Shown here: positions 42,789 through 51,220 of the stretch, piece by piece
How positions within the stretch are numbered: position 1 is the first letter of the stretch
Layout of the letters: each line of letters opens with the position of its first letter
Assembly (NCBI RefSeq): GCF_900607225.1
Contig: NZ_LR027842.1
Coordinates: 3,034,292 to 3,098,291, forward strand
Direction: 5' to 3'
Origin: [Pseudopropionibacterium] massiliense
GTDB lineage: Bacteria > Actinomycetota > Actinomycetes > Propionibacteriales > Propionibacteriaceae
Length of the DNA: 64,000 nt
Translations under genes and position numbers: made by a program
Notes under the pieces: generated by a model
Databases searched by the model: none
The model's input: the letters and a program-made list of their open reading frames with translations, nothing else
Told to the model about the DNA's origin: nothing

Positions 42789-43830
42789 ACGACTCATCAC
42801 CACCCTCACCGACATGGGCATGGGCGTCCATGACCGAGACGGCATTCTGCTCTTCAGCCGGGAACAGAACGTCCGCGGCGTCATGTTCTGGAACACCGAC
42901 GGCCTGTGGCACATCGGATACCGGGACATGCGGGACGAAACCCCCACCGCCACGCTGAGCACCCCGCACCGGGACGTGGCCCTGCGCTGGCTGATCTGCC
43001 GCATCGCCAACAGATATCGCGAGAAACAGGAATGGCCCTACCTGCTTCCCCTGCGAAACATCCCCGGATTCGCGAACGGCTGGACAGCCGAGCAAACCTC
43101 AGAACAAACCATCACCACCACCATCAAAGCCACCGGGCGTCTCGTCCGACCCGACGGCACCCCGGTCGAGATGGACATGACCACCACCTTCCCCCACACC
43201 CCGGAACTCGCGGCCCTCTCCCACCTCATGCACCTGGCCCCCGACCAGGTCCTGGACGCCTACCTCACCCCCGACGGCGGCCCCCTGAACCACCTCCTCG
43301 AACATGGGGACCCCGTCGCCACCATGGGGCAGGATTTCCAACACATTCTCCGAGTCCGGGGCGGCCGCACCTCACCCCGCGAGGACGGTTTCATCCTCCC
43401 AAACACATACTCTGACTGGGTTCCACATTTCTGGATCGAGGATGGCTGCTGGCGCTTTGGACACACCGAGCGCGGCGAGAAGAGATCAGCAGAGATACTG
43501 AGCACCGACCGCGACATAGTGCTGCGCTGGATAGCCCTCGAACTACTAAATATCGTACGCTTCAACAAAGGATGGCCAAGCATCCTCATCTACAAAACCA
43601 ACCCAACCCTCCTACCCGGATGGCAGGTCCAAAAACTATACGACGACTACGGGCGCCTCATCAGCCCAGACAACATCCACCTACCAATGGTCATGCGCAC
43701 AGTCTTCCCCCGTCACGAAAAACTCAACACACTCTCACACCTCATGCCCCTCACCCTCACACAAGAAATCAACAGTCTCCTGACAGAAGACGGCGGACAC
43801 CTGCACTCCATGCTCGAGCCAAATCCCTGA
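42772..43830 (+). CDS. Tandem-duplicated TNT immunity protein (IFT-like)
   Basis: A 352-residue soluble protein built of two similar halves of about 175 residues. Compare GLWHIGYRDMRDETPTATLS with CWRFGHTERGEKRSAEILS, each followed by R(D/E)VxLRWxxCRIxN-like helices, PGxxxGW and LSHLMxLxxxQ. By position it is the antidote to the TNT toxin. The TTG start at 42772 overlaps the toxin stop by 17 bases and has GAAGGGGG upstream. The minus-strand homologue at 46932 begins in the same way (GTG, MSDCFERL). Two halves may bind two toxins or reflect cassette duplication. Confidence 0.82.
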   Translation: MSDCLERLITTLTDMGMGVHDRDGILLFSREQNVRGVMFWNTDGLWHIGYRDMRDETPTATLSTPHRDVALRWLICRIANRYREKQEWPYLLPLRNIPGFANGWTAEQTSEQTITTTIKATGRLVRPDGTPVEMDMTTTFPHTPELAALSHLMHLAPDQVLDAYLTPDGGPLNHLLEHGDPVATMGQDFQHILRVRGGRTSPREDGFILPNTYSDWVPHFWIEDGCWRFGHTERGEKRSAEILSTDRDIVLRWIALELLNIVRFNKGWPSILIYKTNPTLLPGWQVQKLYDDYGRLISPDNIHLPMVMRTVFPRHEKLNTLSHLMPLTLTQEINSLLTEDGGHLHSMLEPNP

Positions 43831-43879
43831 GGGGTTGTACAGCGCGCACACCGCGCGACCCTCCAGAATGACGTGACGA

Positions 43880-44386
43880 TCACCACGATACGAATGAACT
43901 GAGACACGGGGCACCGTCGGATGTCCTGTATGATTCCAAAACTTCATCATAAGACGACCGCATCAGGTAGGAATACTCCACGAGGTGCCGGCACTGTGGA
44001 AAGATAGCCCTCACCTCTGCAGGAATTCGTTCGCCTTCCAAAATCAGACATCCCGTCAGCAAGGTCAGCTGACCAACTTGCCATTCGGGCCCCAAAGTCT
44101 CAATAGTATTAGGCAGATTAATAGCTGGGAGTTCCAGCGCAGCCCGGGCGTCGATCGCGATCCGGCTTGCTGCCCATTTGTATGTGAGCTGATCGTACGG
44201 ACTCCACATGGTCGGGACACGTTCCCGACCTCGCTCGCTGTACCCATAGAACCACTCATCATCCGTGCGCCACAAATGATGCGCATAAAGCCCGCCGTTC
44301 CAACTCATGGAATGCCCGTCGGGAGTGTCTGCCACCTCTGCACCGGCTTCTGATGCGTAAGATACTAGCTCATCCATGATTGACAT
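43880..44386 (-). CDS. Single-domain TNT immunity protein (IFT-like)
   Basis: A 168-residue protein resembling one half of the immunity protein at 42772: GGLYAHHLWRTDDEWFYGYSERGRERVPTM, LGPEWQVGQLT and the closing LVEYSYLMRSSYDEVLESYRTSDG. Its ATG lies in a TGATG overlap with the upstream fusion gene that carries a TNT C-terminal half. It is therefore likely the antidote for that toxin. It converges on the intact immunity gene with a 49-base gap. Confidence 0.78.
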   Translation of the reverse strand: MSIMDELVSYASEAGAEVADTPDGHSMSWNGGLYAHHLWRTDDEWFYGYSERGRERVPTMWSPYDQLTYKWAASRIAIDARAALELPAINLPNTIETLGPEWQVGQLTLLTGCLILEGERIPAEVRAIFPQCRHLVEYSYLMRSSYDEVLESYRTSDGAPCLSSFVSW

Positions 44387-45427
44387 CAGGAATCTCCTTC
44401 CAGAATGTGCAGGTCAATACACTCTTCAGCTGTCAACAGGATCTCGCCGACTTGAAAGAGCACTTGACGAGCACCGCCCGGTTGGCCGAACCACGGAGCA
44501 ATGATGCCACTGACCAAGGTCACATACGGCGGTAGATCCAGCAGACGGTACCGATAGTAGGGTTCTTTCACCGCGCTCGGAGGAAGTGACCGTTGCTCGA
44601 AGGAGTAGGGTTTAGGACCAGGCACTGCGCAGAAATAGCTGCCACGGGGATCGCCCACTCGGTCGAGACGATCCCCATACTGAGCAACATAGTCCAACAC
44701 GCTCTGGTTACTGCGTTTCGGCCAAGAATCGACGACCTCGCGCAGCAGGCCGCCATCTTCGGCCAAGAAAGAATCAACCACCTGCTCCAAGTCCAGGTTC
44801 ATCAGATGCGACAACACATCCAAGGCATTGACCCAGTAAGCGTGCAGGATAACCTCGGTCGCATCGCCTCCGGGCCCTATCAAAATTCCGTGTCGATCGC
44901 CCAGCTGCTGCTGACTCCAGCCGGGCGCCATCACCGGCTTCCAGTATCCCGCCATAATCTGCGGCCAGCCGCGGCTGCGACGCACACCGTTCAACCATTC
45001 ATAGGCAATCCAACGGAGCACCAGATCGCGGTCGACGCTGACGAGATCCACGGTACGTTCCTCACCGCGTTCGGTGTGACCAAAACACCAGCAGCCATCC
45101 TCTATCCAGACGTGCAACACCATGCCCGGCACCGACCAGTGAAAACCATCCTCGTCCGCAACCACCCGGAAATCAACGGCTGCGACCATCCGTCGAAAAC
45201 CTTCTCCCATAACCGCCACCGGGTTCTCTGACTCCACCAAGGACTCCAGAGCGCCACCCTCCGGGGCGAGATAGGAATCCAGCACTTGGTCGGGACTCAA
45301 GTCCATGAGATGCGACAGGGCCGCCAATTCGACAGCTGACGGGAATGCGGTACGCATCTGCCCCTCCACCGACACCCCGTCAGGCCGAATCAGCTGACCC
45401 ATCGCCCGGATGCCACGTTTCTCACTA
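44386..45427 (-). pseudogene. 3' part of an IS-split immunity gene fused in frame to a TNT C-terminal half
   Basis: After the IS630 element the reading continues SEKRGIRAMGQLIRPDG into a full second immunity repeat (WIEDGCWCFGHTERGEERTVDL). It then passes without a stop, after REVVDSWPKRSNQ, into a TNT toxin half: GDRLDRVGDPRGSYFCAVPG, QRSLPPSAVKEPYYRYRLL, GIIAPWFGQPGGARQVLF. The TNT part lacks its first 75 or so residues. It keeps the conserved Arg/Tyr segment and the PW.GQPGG loop. A deletion between tandem cassettes explains the fusion. Translation could start at the ATG at 45402 or inside the IS. Confidence 0.75.
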
Positions 45428-46595
45428 TAGCAGTCTTGAAACAGGATGTCGTTTATAGGCGGTACGGGAATTTCTTCTTTCGTATGTAGGTTTCGAATGC
45501 GTTTCGGGTGTCGGTGAAGTGGGGGCGTTGGGGGTTGCTGATGTGGGTTTTTGCTTCGCCCCAAACATGCTCGATGGGGTTGTGGTCAGGGCAGTAGGGT
45601 GGCAGCCACAGGAGGGTGATGTCTGCAAACCTGTTTCCTTTACCGAGGTGTTGTTTCAGTTCCCGGGATTTGTGCCATCCGGCGTTGTCCCACACGATCG
45701 TGATCTTCTGGCCGGGATGTTTGTCGACGAGTTGGGTGAGGGCATCGATGATGGTGTGACTGTTCTGCCAGTCCAGCGCTGTGAGTTCCACACTCCCGTC
45801 AGCCTGGTTGAGGAACCCGATGTAGGACTGGCAGCGGCGTTGCCGGTCCACTTCCAGCACGGTGGGTACCCCTCGGCGGCACCAGGCTCGTCGGGTGAGT
45901 GCTTCGTGTTCGATGCGCACCTCGTCAGCTGCGAACACGAGATACCCTTGCGCACGTGCGTGATCGACCAGGTCGCGGATCTGTTCCACACGGGCTGCCA
46001 CGACCTCCTCGGCGGGGCGGCGCTGGTCCCGGGCGGCGGGCTGCTTGAACGACAGTCCAGCATGGTGGAGCAGCACCTGGTAGGAGGAGTCCGACGCGAG
46101 GACGACCTCGAACTCGGTGGCAATGTAGTCCTTCAACCTTGGCAGACTCCAGAACCCCACCGGCAGCCCGTCAGGGTCGGTGGGAGGGGTTTGCAGTACC
46201 CGCATCACCTCGTCATGCTGTGCTTGGGACAGTTTCGCTGCATTCCGGTTCCCGATGTGCCCGGTGTACAAGGAGGCCATCCGTTCATCACGCCATTCAG
46301 CGACCCAGCGCTGCAACGACCTCTCGGACTTCCCGACCACCCTGGAAACCTGTTCCACCGGGATCCCGACATGCAGCATCAACAGCCCCATCGCTCGTTT
46401 CCGCATCGACGGATACACAGCATTCACCTGATAATCCTGCAAAAGTTCTTCATATCCGGCAGCGAATCCTTCCACAACTCTTATTCAAGCGCTCCGGTAA
46501 AAATGATGCAACACGACATGCCGCCCCCGCAGCAAAATCTTGGGTAATACCCCAGAAAACACCAAACACAACGACATCTTGTTAAATGGGAGCTA
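45428..46595. mobile_element. IS630-family insertion sequence with TA target duplication
   Basis: A 1168-base element. Its ends are imperfect inverted repeats beginning TAGC, with the inner matched block CAgGATGTCGTT (left) against CAaGATGTCGTT (right). TA dinucleotides flank it at 45426-45427 and 46596-46597, the family's target duplication. Removing the element and one TA restores an uninterrupted immunity reading frame across the junction, which confirms the boundaries. Confidence 0.88.
45453..46475 (-). CDS. IS630-family transposase
   Basis: A 340-residue DDE transposase. N-terminal helix-turn-helix region: IPVEQVSRVVGKSERSLQRWVAEW. The catalytic core has FAADEVRIE (first Asp), KITIVWDNAGWHKS (second Asp) and LPPYCPDHNPIEHVWGEAK (Glu), the complete IS630/Tc1-like triad with its hallmark PxxPxxNPIE. 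Length is normal and the frame intact, so the element may still be active. It is transcribed in the same direction as the immunity gene it interrupts. Confidence 0.95.
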   Translation of the reverse strand: MEGFAAGYEELLQDYQVNAVYPSMRKRAMGLLMLHVGIPVEQVSRVVGKSERSLQRWVAEWRDERMASLYTGHIGNRNAAKLSQAQHDEVMRVLQTPPTDPDGLPVGFWSLPRLKDYIATEFEVVLASDSSYQVLLHHAGLSFKQPAARDQRRPAEEVVAARVEQIRDLVDHARAQGYLVFAADEVRIEHEALTRRAWCRRGVPTVLEVDRQRRCQSYIGFLNQADGSVELTALDWQNSHTIIDALTQLVDKHPGQKITIVWDNAGWHKSRELKQHLGKGNRFADITLLWLPPYCPDHNPIEHVWGEAKTHISNPQRPHFTDTRNAFETYIRKKKFPYRL

Positions 46596-46932
46596 TATCC
46601 TCCGAAACGCGGCTCGCACTCCAACCTCTCGCGAACCCCGGCACCGCTCGCAGCGGCAACAACCATGGCCACCCCATCCGGTGCCGGTACTGATTCGCAA
46701 CGCAACAGACCAACCACCGCAATGCCATGTCACGATCAGCGGTGGAAAAAGTTGCGACGGGCTTTTGATCCACCCAGTCCATATGATCTACACGCCACTT
46801 CCCGGCGCTCTCCCAGAAAACGACGGTGCGCGCGTTACTCTCACGCCCGATAAGCCGAGAGCCTCCGGCATCAAACACGGACACGCCTGCATTGTTGAGT
46901 ACCGACACCAGCCGCTCGAAACAATCAGACAC
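46596..46932 (-). pseudogene. 5' part of the TNT immunity gene interrupted by IS630
   Basis: About 112 codons matching the first repeat of the intact immunity protein: SDCFERLVSVLNNAGVSVFD, SAGKWRVDHMDWVDQKPVATFST, ADRDMALRWLVCCVANQYR, PGFARGWSASRVSED. The GTG start at 46932 overlaps the end of the upstream TNT cassette, as in the intact pair at 42772. The frame enters the IS and stops soon after. Confidence 0.85.
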
Positions 46933-47481
46933 GTTCCCGCACCTCCTCCAGAAGACCCAACCCTGTCAGTTCCTCGACGCTGACCAGCTGATTGCTGGAG
47001 TCACGAAACAGCACCTGCTGGCCTCCCCCCGGGCTCCATGGGCGCAAACCACCTGGCCCGTCTCGATCCGCCAGCCGGATGACATCTCCCGTCCCGCCAC
47101 ACGATACCTGTGGTAAGGAAGCCTCGCAGCGTTCGGGCTAATGGAGTGTTCCGCGAAAGCCGCAGGGCGCAGACCGCTGACGACGAAGAGATATGCTCCA
47201 CGCGGATCGCCGACTCGATCCAGTCGGACTCCAAATCTCTCCAAGTAGTCATCGACCCGCCAGAACGTCTCGACCGTACCAGAGTCCATGCCATCCCGCA
47301 CGTTGCCGTCGCCCTCGTAGGGCCAGATTTCATCACCATTGGCGTTGCGACAGTCGGCGGTCCACTGGTTGTAGGAGCGGGGCTTACCATCTGCCCCGGC
47401 GCCGAAATGCCACCGCGGCTCGTCGATTAAACTGGCACTATCTTTCACCATCCCGTGCCACCTTTCTGCACCCGTGCTCAT
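46925..47481 (-). pseudogene. TNT toxin cassette without export domain, frameshifted near its end
   Basis: A frame from the ATG at 47481 matches the whole TNT cassette of the toxin at 40392: KDSASLIDEPRWHFGAGADG, SYNQWTADCRNANGDEIWP, DRVGDPRGAYLFVVSG, YHRYRVAGREM. The frame then slips. The normal ending (GGLRPWSPGGGQQVLF, NQLVSVEELTGLGLLEEV) lies in another frame from about 47055 to 46925, so one base has been lost near 47055. The export domain is missing, which marks it as a spare cassette rather than a stand-alone toxin. Confidence 0.8.
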
Positions 47482-47559
47482 AAAAGTAGATTTAGTTGTA
47501 CCAACTCTACGACCTCCACGCCCAGCAGAGCGACCAGACCCTCACACTGAAACTTATTC

Positions 47560-48991
47560 GGTTCTTCACAGAAGGCGGTGGGTGGTGGGGCTGGAGTTCG
47601 GACGGACCTGGTGACGTGAGGCGGGCCCTCGGGTTGGCAGGATGAGGGTGTCTACGCCACATCTGAAAACCCAAGGGCCCTTGTGCGAAACGCTACCCCA
47701 CCCTGCCTCGATACGTTCTGCCGTCTGGACCGTCTCGGGCTGTCCGTGACCGCCCAGCGCGTCGAACCCGACCACACTGTGCTGCGCTGCCGCCCCACGA
47801 CACCACCGCCTCCGTGTCCGGGCTGCGCCAGGCCGGGGGTCCGACACGATGCGGTGTTGCGCCGGTTGGCGCATGTGCCGCTCGGATGGAAACCGACGAT
47901 CCTGGAGGTGGTGGTTCCTCGCTACCGGTGCTGGCCGTGTCGACGGATCTGGCGTCACAGCATCACGGCGGCGGCGCCGTCGAAGGGGAAGCTGTCGCGT
48001 GAGGCGATCATGTTGGCGGTCAAGTCGATCTTGGTCGATGCGGATGTCGATCGCCCGGGTCGCGGCCAACCTCGGCGTGGCATGGAACACCGCCTCGGAT
48101 GCGATCCTGGCCGCCGGCGCCGAGCTGGTCGACAGCGCAGACCGGCTTGATGGTGTCACCACGATCGGGGTCGATGAGCACGTCTGGCGGCACACCCGAA
48201 ACGGCGACAAGTACGTCACCGTCATCATCGCCCTGACCCCGACAAGGACCAGAACCGGCCCATCACGCCTTCTGGCCGTGGTCGAGGGCCACTCGAAGCA
48301 GGCGATCGATGTCCTGGCTCGAAGCCCAGACCAAGGCGTTCCGGAACCGGGTCGAGATCGTCGCGATGGACGGGTTCACCGGCTACAAGACCGCCGCGCT
48401 CGAAACGATCGACACCGTCACCACCGTGATGGATCCCTTTCATGTGGTGGCCCTGGTAGGGGACAAGCTCGACCGCTGCCGTCCAGCGCGTCCAGCAAGA
48501 GACGCTGGGGCATCGGGGGCGTTCCGGTGACCCGCTCTACGGCATCCGACACATCGCCCGGACCCGGGCCGGTGCTGTTGACCACCAAACAGCAGCACCG
48601 GCTCGCGAAGGTGTTCGCCGACCAGCGGCATGTCGCGTTCAAGGTCACCTGGAGCCTCTACCAGAGCGTGATCGAGGCCTACCAAGCCGACCAGCCAGCC
48701 GAAGGGAAGAAGATCATGACCCGGCTCATCACCAGCATCCAAAGCGGCGTCCCGGCCGGCCTCGAGGAGTTACGGTCACTGAGGCAGACGATGAAACACC
48801 ACCGTGACGACATCCTGACGTTCTTCGACCATCCAAGCACGTCGAACGGCCCCACCGAGGCCGTGAATGGGTTACTCGAACACCTCCGCGGCACAGCCAA
48901 AGACTTCCGCAGCATCGTCAACTACACCGCCCGGTGCCTCCCCGACACGGGCGGATTCAAACCCCTGATCCACTCACTTCTGTGAAGAGCC
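47560..48991. mobile_element. ISL3-family insertion sequence, decayed
   Basis: A 1432-base element with inverted ends GGTTCTTCACAGAAGG (47560) and, reading inward from 48991, GGCTCTTCACAGAAGT. The family's 8-base target duplication is not visible, so flanking DNA has been rearranged. On the right it abuts an IS5-like remnant directly. The 75 bases between the TNT cassette and this element hold no feature I can name. Confidence 0.82.
47683..48985 (+). pseudogene. ISL3 transposase with three frameshifts
   Basis: The N-terminal zinc-ribbon (CRPTTPPPPCPGCARPGVRHD, VPRYRCWPCRRIWRHS) is in one frame up to about 48050. ARVAANLGVAWNTASDAILA and TIGVDEHVWRH continue in a second. FRNRVEIVAMDGFTGYKTAA and VTTVMDPFHVVAL lie in a third, and LLTTKQQHRLAKVFADQRH to GPTEAVNGLLEHLRG return to the second. 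Together they cover a full-length ISL3 DDE transposase, so the element is dead but was complete. Confidence 0.88.
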
Positions 48992-49500
48992 GCTGATGGT
49001 TTTGAGATCCAGGCGAGCTGTCCGGTCAGGGTGCAGGCCACCTGCAGGTTCACCCCTGTGGTGTGGTATTTGCCTGAGTACAGCTCGGGACGGTCGTGCC
49101 ACGACCAGCAGGACACCAAGGGTGCCGTCGATGATGTACTGACGGTCCCGGTCGAGGTCCCCCACACCGGGCACCCAGGCTTGGAGGGCCTCGGCGATCA
49201 AGGGGGTGTAGACCGCCACCACTCGTGAGATGGTGGCCTGGGAAACCGTGTGGATGTCGGCCAGCAACTCTTGGGTGAGATTGTGTCTGAGCGTCAACAA
49301 AGTGACCTGGATACAGCGGAACAACCCCAAGGTGCGGGACCCTGCTGCGGGAAGGTTTCCGGAACGGGAGGTGTGGATCAGTTCGCACAGGTTGAGGATC
49401 TGATTGCGGTCAAGGCTTGTGGTAGTGTTCACGGAAGCGGCTTGTCTTTCATCTGAGGTTTTTGTTTCTACACCTTGAATTGTCTCAGATTGGACAAGCC
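48992..49500 (-). mobile_element. IS5-like (DDE_4) transposase remnant
   Basis: From the ATG at 49432: LCELIHTSRSGNLPA, IQVTLLTLRHNLTQELLADIHTVSQATISRVVAVYTP, the N-terminal helix-turn-helix of DDE_4 transposases, then RQYIIDGTLG. After a frameshift, WSWHDRPELYSGKYHTTGVNLQVACTLTG continues. The C-terminal half is gone where the ISL3 end begins. Beyond the gene, GGCTTGTC (about 49440) and GACAAGCC (about 49493) form an inverted pair near the probable outer end. Confidence 0.75.
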
Positions 49501-49556
49501 GCCCTCACATCCCCTCGGGACAAAGCGCTAGCTGAGGAAAACCAAAACACCCCTAT

Positions 49557-49571
49557 GAATAAGCCTCATGG
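49557..49571. repeat. 15-bp direct repeat flanking the ART-like cassette (first copy)
   Basis: GAATAAGCCTCATGG occurs here and exactly again at 50451-50465, 894 bases further. The second copy lies inside the decayed immunity remnant. The pair brackets the ADP-ribosyltransferase-like gene and could be the footprint of the recombination that placed it here. Confidence 0.7.
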
Positions 49572-49670
49572 TTCGCATATAGAGGATTATTCACAGTTAT
49601 CCTCACGATGTGTCTGACTAGAGTTTTCGCTGGTTGACCCACCGTCTGTGAATAGCCCTCATAGCCCTCT

Positions 49671-49698
49671 TTACCCAAGGGGCACAACAGGTAGAATA
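49671..49698 (+). promoter_or_regulatory. Promoter of the ART-like gene
   Basis: TTTACC (49671-49676), 16 bases, then TAGAAT (49693-49698), 39 bases ahead of the ATG. The 236-base gap 49501-49736 is AT-rich compared with its surroundings, which suggests foreign DNA. Confidence 0.45.
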
Positions 49699-49736
49699 CC
49701 CCACAGGGTTATCAGCTAACCTCTCAGGAGTCATGC

Positions 49737-50267
49737 ATGACAAACCAGACCCCGCCCTCCCACACTCATGAGCCCACACCCGAGGAACGTCTGGCCAACG
49801 CCATCGAAGGCATACGTCACCTACCTCCTGTTGGTGGTGTCACTTTCCGCGGCATCACTACCCCTCGTACAACAGCCCCAAGCGTTCTGGTCACTCAGAA
49901 CATCACAGCCACCAGCCGCGACCTGACCGTGGCCACCATCGGCCTGACCAGCCCTGGCATCGCAGCCGTCATCCTCCATACCGGAAGAGACGTAACCCCG
50001 CTCTCAGCAGTACCTCAAGTCCAAGAAGTAGCGCTGCTTCCCGGCACCGTCCTCTTCACCGGACGTTTCGTAGAAATCGCCGGGCATACCATTGAAATCG
50101 TCGAACAACTCTTTCCCACCGACGACGGCCAGTGGACCTCATCCACCACCACGGAAGGCCTTACCCGACTCACCCAAGCCGTCGCCACCGCGATCAACAA
50201 CGCCACAGGACAGCCCTGCCCCATCAACACCGCATATTGCAAACGCTTCACCACACCAATAACCTAG
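49737..50267 (+). CDS. ADP-ribosyltransferase-fold protein (probable toxin domain)
   Basis: A 176-residue protein whose layout matches an R-S-E type ADP-ribosyltransferase. The Arg is in VTFRGIT (about residue 38), a Ser is in ITATSRDLTVA (about 61), and the Glu is in VQEVALLPGTVLF (about 101), the last being the usual catalytic loop. The position two before the Glu is Val rather than Glu/Gln, so arginine specificity is doubtful. No export domain is present. AGGAGT precedes the ATG. Lying among toxin cassettes and IS relics, it is probably a displaced type VII toxin domain or a small intracellular ART. Confidence 0.65.
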   Translation: MTNQTPPSHTHEPTPEERLANAIEGIRHLPPVGGVTFRGITTPRTTAPSVLVTQNITATSRDLTVATIGLTSPGIAAVILHTGRDVTPLSAVPQVQEVALLPGTVLFTGRFVEIAGHTIEIVEQLFPTDDGQWTSSTTTEGLTRLTQAVATAINNATGQPCPINTAYCKRFTTPIT

Positions 50268-50620
50268 GGGTACGGGGCCCTATCGCCACCATGGGCAGGA
50301 CTTCCAACACCTGATCCACGCCCGCGACAGTAACACATCACCCATGAAAACGGTTCACCCTCCCGGGTATATATTACGGATGGAGGCATATCCAAGGCCA
50401 CCTTCAAATACGATCCGACCAAGGATTTCACTGGCAGAGAGGCAGCCTGCGAATAAGCCTCATGGATTCCACATCTCTGGATCGAGGATGGCTACCGCAG
50501 CGAGAATTAGACAAGGCGGCAGCCTAACCCATAATCCGAACTCTCACTACTATCCACAAAACCTATAGCACTCCAACCAGCTTCCTGCGAGAAGACGGAG
50601 GACGCCTCCACAATGTTCTC
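50268..50620 (+). pseudogene. Decayed remnant of a TNT immunity gene
   Basis: Patches clearly derive from the immunity gene at 42772. CCTATCGCCACCATGGGCAG matches its DPVATMGQDFQHI region, TCTGGATCGAGGATGGCT its FWIEDGC, and the codons for FLREDGGRLHNVL its closing SLLTEDGGHLHSML. Deletions and frameshifts separate them. No reading frame survives. The rest of the 501-base gap up to the YbaB-like gene holds nothing else I can identify. Confidence 0.75.
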
Positions 50621-50768
50621 CGCCGCATCGCTGCTGGCCAGTAGACTCAGACGATCCCGGTTGAAGCCTTGGCGGCACCAGAAGGTCCACACCAGACGGA
50701 CAAACACTCCGGTCGGCAGGGTGCGCCGCAGGACCAAACTGATTCCATCCCGGAAGGAGACCATCACG

Positions 50769-51170
50769 ATGGACCCATTCGACCAACGCCTGGCACAACT
50801 GGACGTGGACATCGAGGCCGTACACCGACGAGCCGCCGCAGCCACGGCTTTCCGGCAGGGCACGGAGAAGGTGCGCGGCAGAAGCAGCGTGGACGGCATC
50901 GAGGTGACCGTCGACTCAGCCGGCACCCTGATCGACCTCGACCTCGGGCAGGACCTGGCATGGGCCCGGAAAGCGATCCTGGAGGCCTACCAGAAGGCCC
51001 GGCAAGAAGCGGGACGCGCAGTCGTCGCCCTGGCCCAGGAAAACCTCGGCGAGGACGACCCTTCCATCTCCCGACTCCAGGAGGTCTACGGCATCACCGA
51101 TGAACCCGAACGGCCCGAGGACGGCGGCACCCCCCGGGTGGGTGTGTGGCGTCCCGGTGGGGCACTCTGA
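50769..51170 (+). CDS. YbaB/EbfC-like DNA-binding protein of the ESX locus
   Basis: A 133-residue protein: MDPFDQRLAQLDVDIEAVHR (helix), then GRSSVDGIEVTVDSAGTLIDLDL (the YbaB beta-hairpin) and a helical C-terminal tail. Single YbaB-like genes are common next to actinobacterial ESX clusters, where a nucleoid-binding or regulatory role is suspected. GGAAGGAG lies before the ATG at 50769. It converges on eccC with a strong bidirectional hairpin between them. Confidence 0.72.
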   Translation: MDPFDQRLAQLDVDIEAVHRRAAAATAFRQGTEKVRGRSSVDGIEVTVDSAGTLIDLDLGQDLAWARKAILEAYQKARQEAGRAVVALAQENLGEDDPSISRLQEVYGITDEPERPEDGGTPRVGVWRPGGAL

Positions 51171-51183
51171 CCAACGTCCTGGC

Positions 51184-51210
51184 GTGTCCCGCCCAGGGTG
51201 GGCGGGACAC
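51184..51210. terminator. Bidirectional hairpin terminator
   Basis: GTGTCCCGCCCA (51184-51195) pairs perfectly with TGGGCGGGACAC (51199-51210) over a three-base loop, between the convergent YbaB-like gene and eccC. Confidence 0.85.
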
Positions 51211-51220
51211 TGCTCCCGGC

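Noticed and set aside
42772..43830. The duplicated immunity protein as a SUFU-like or unrelated enzyme
   Set aside because: Its position, overlap with the TNT stop and matching copies beside every other TNT cassette favour immunity. No catalytic pattern is visible.
45428..45564. The N-terminal 46 residues of the frame 45564-44386 as part of the immunity fusion
   Set aside because: They are IS630 end sequence read out of frame; the immunity sequence begins only after the TA junction at 45427.
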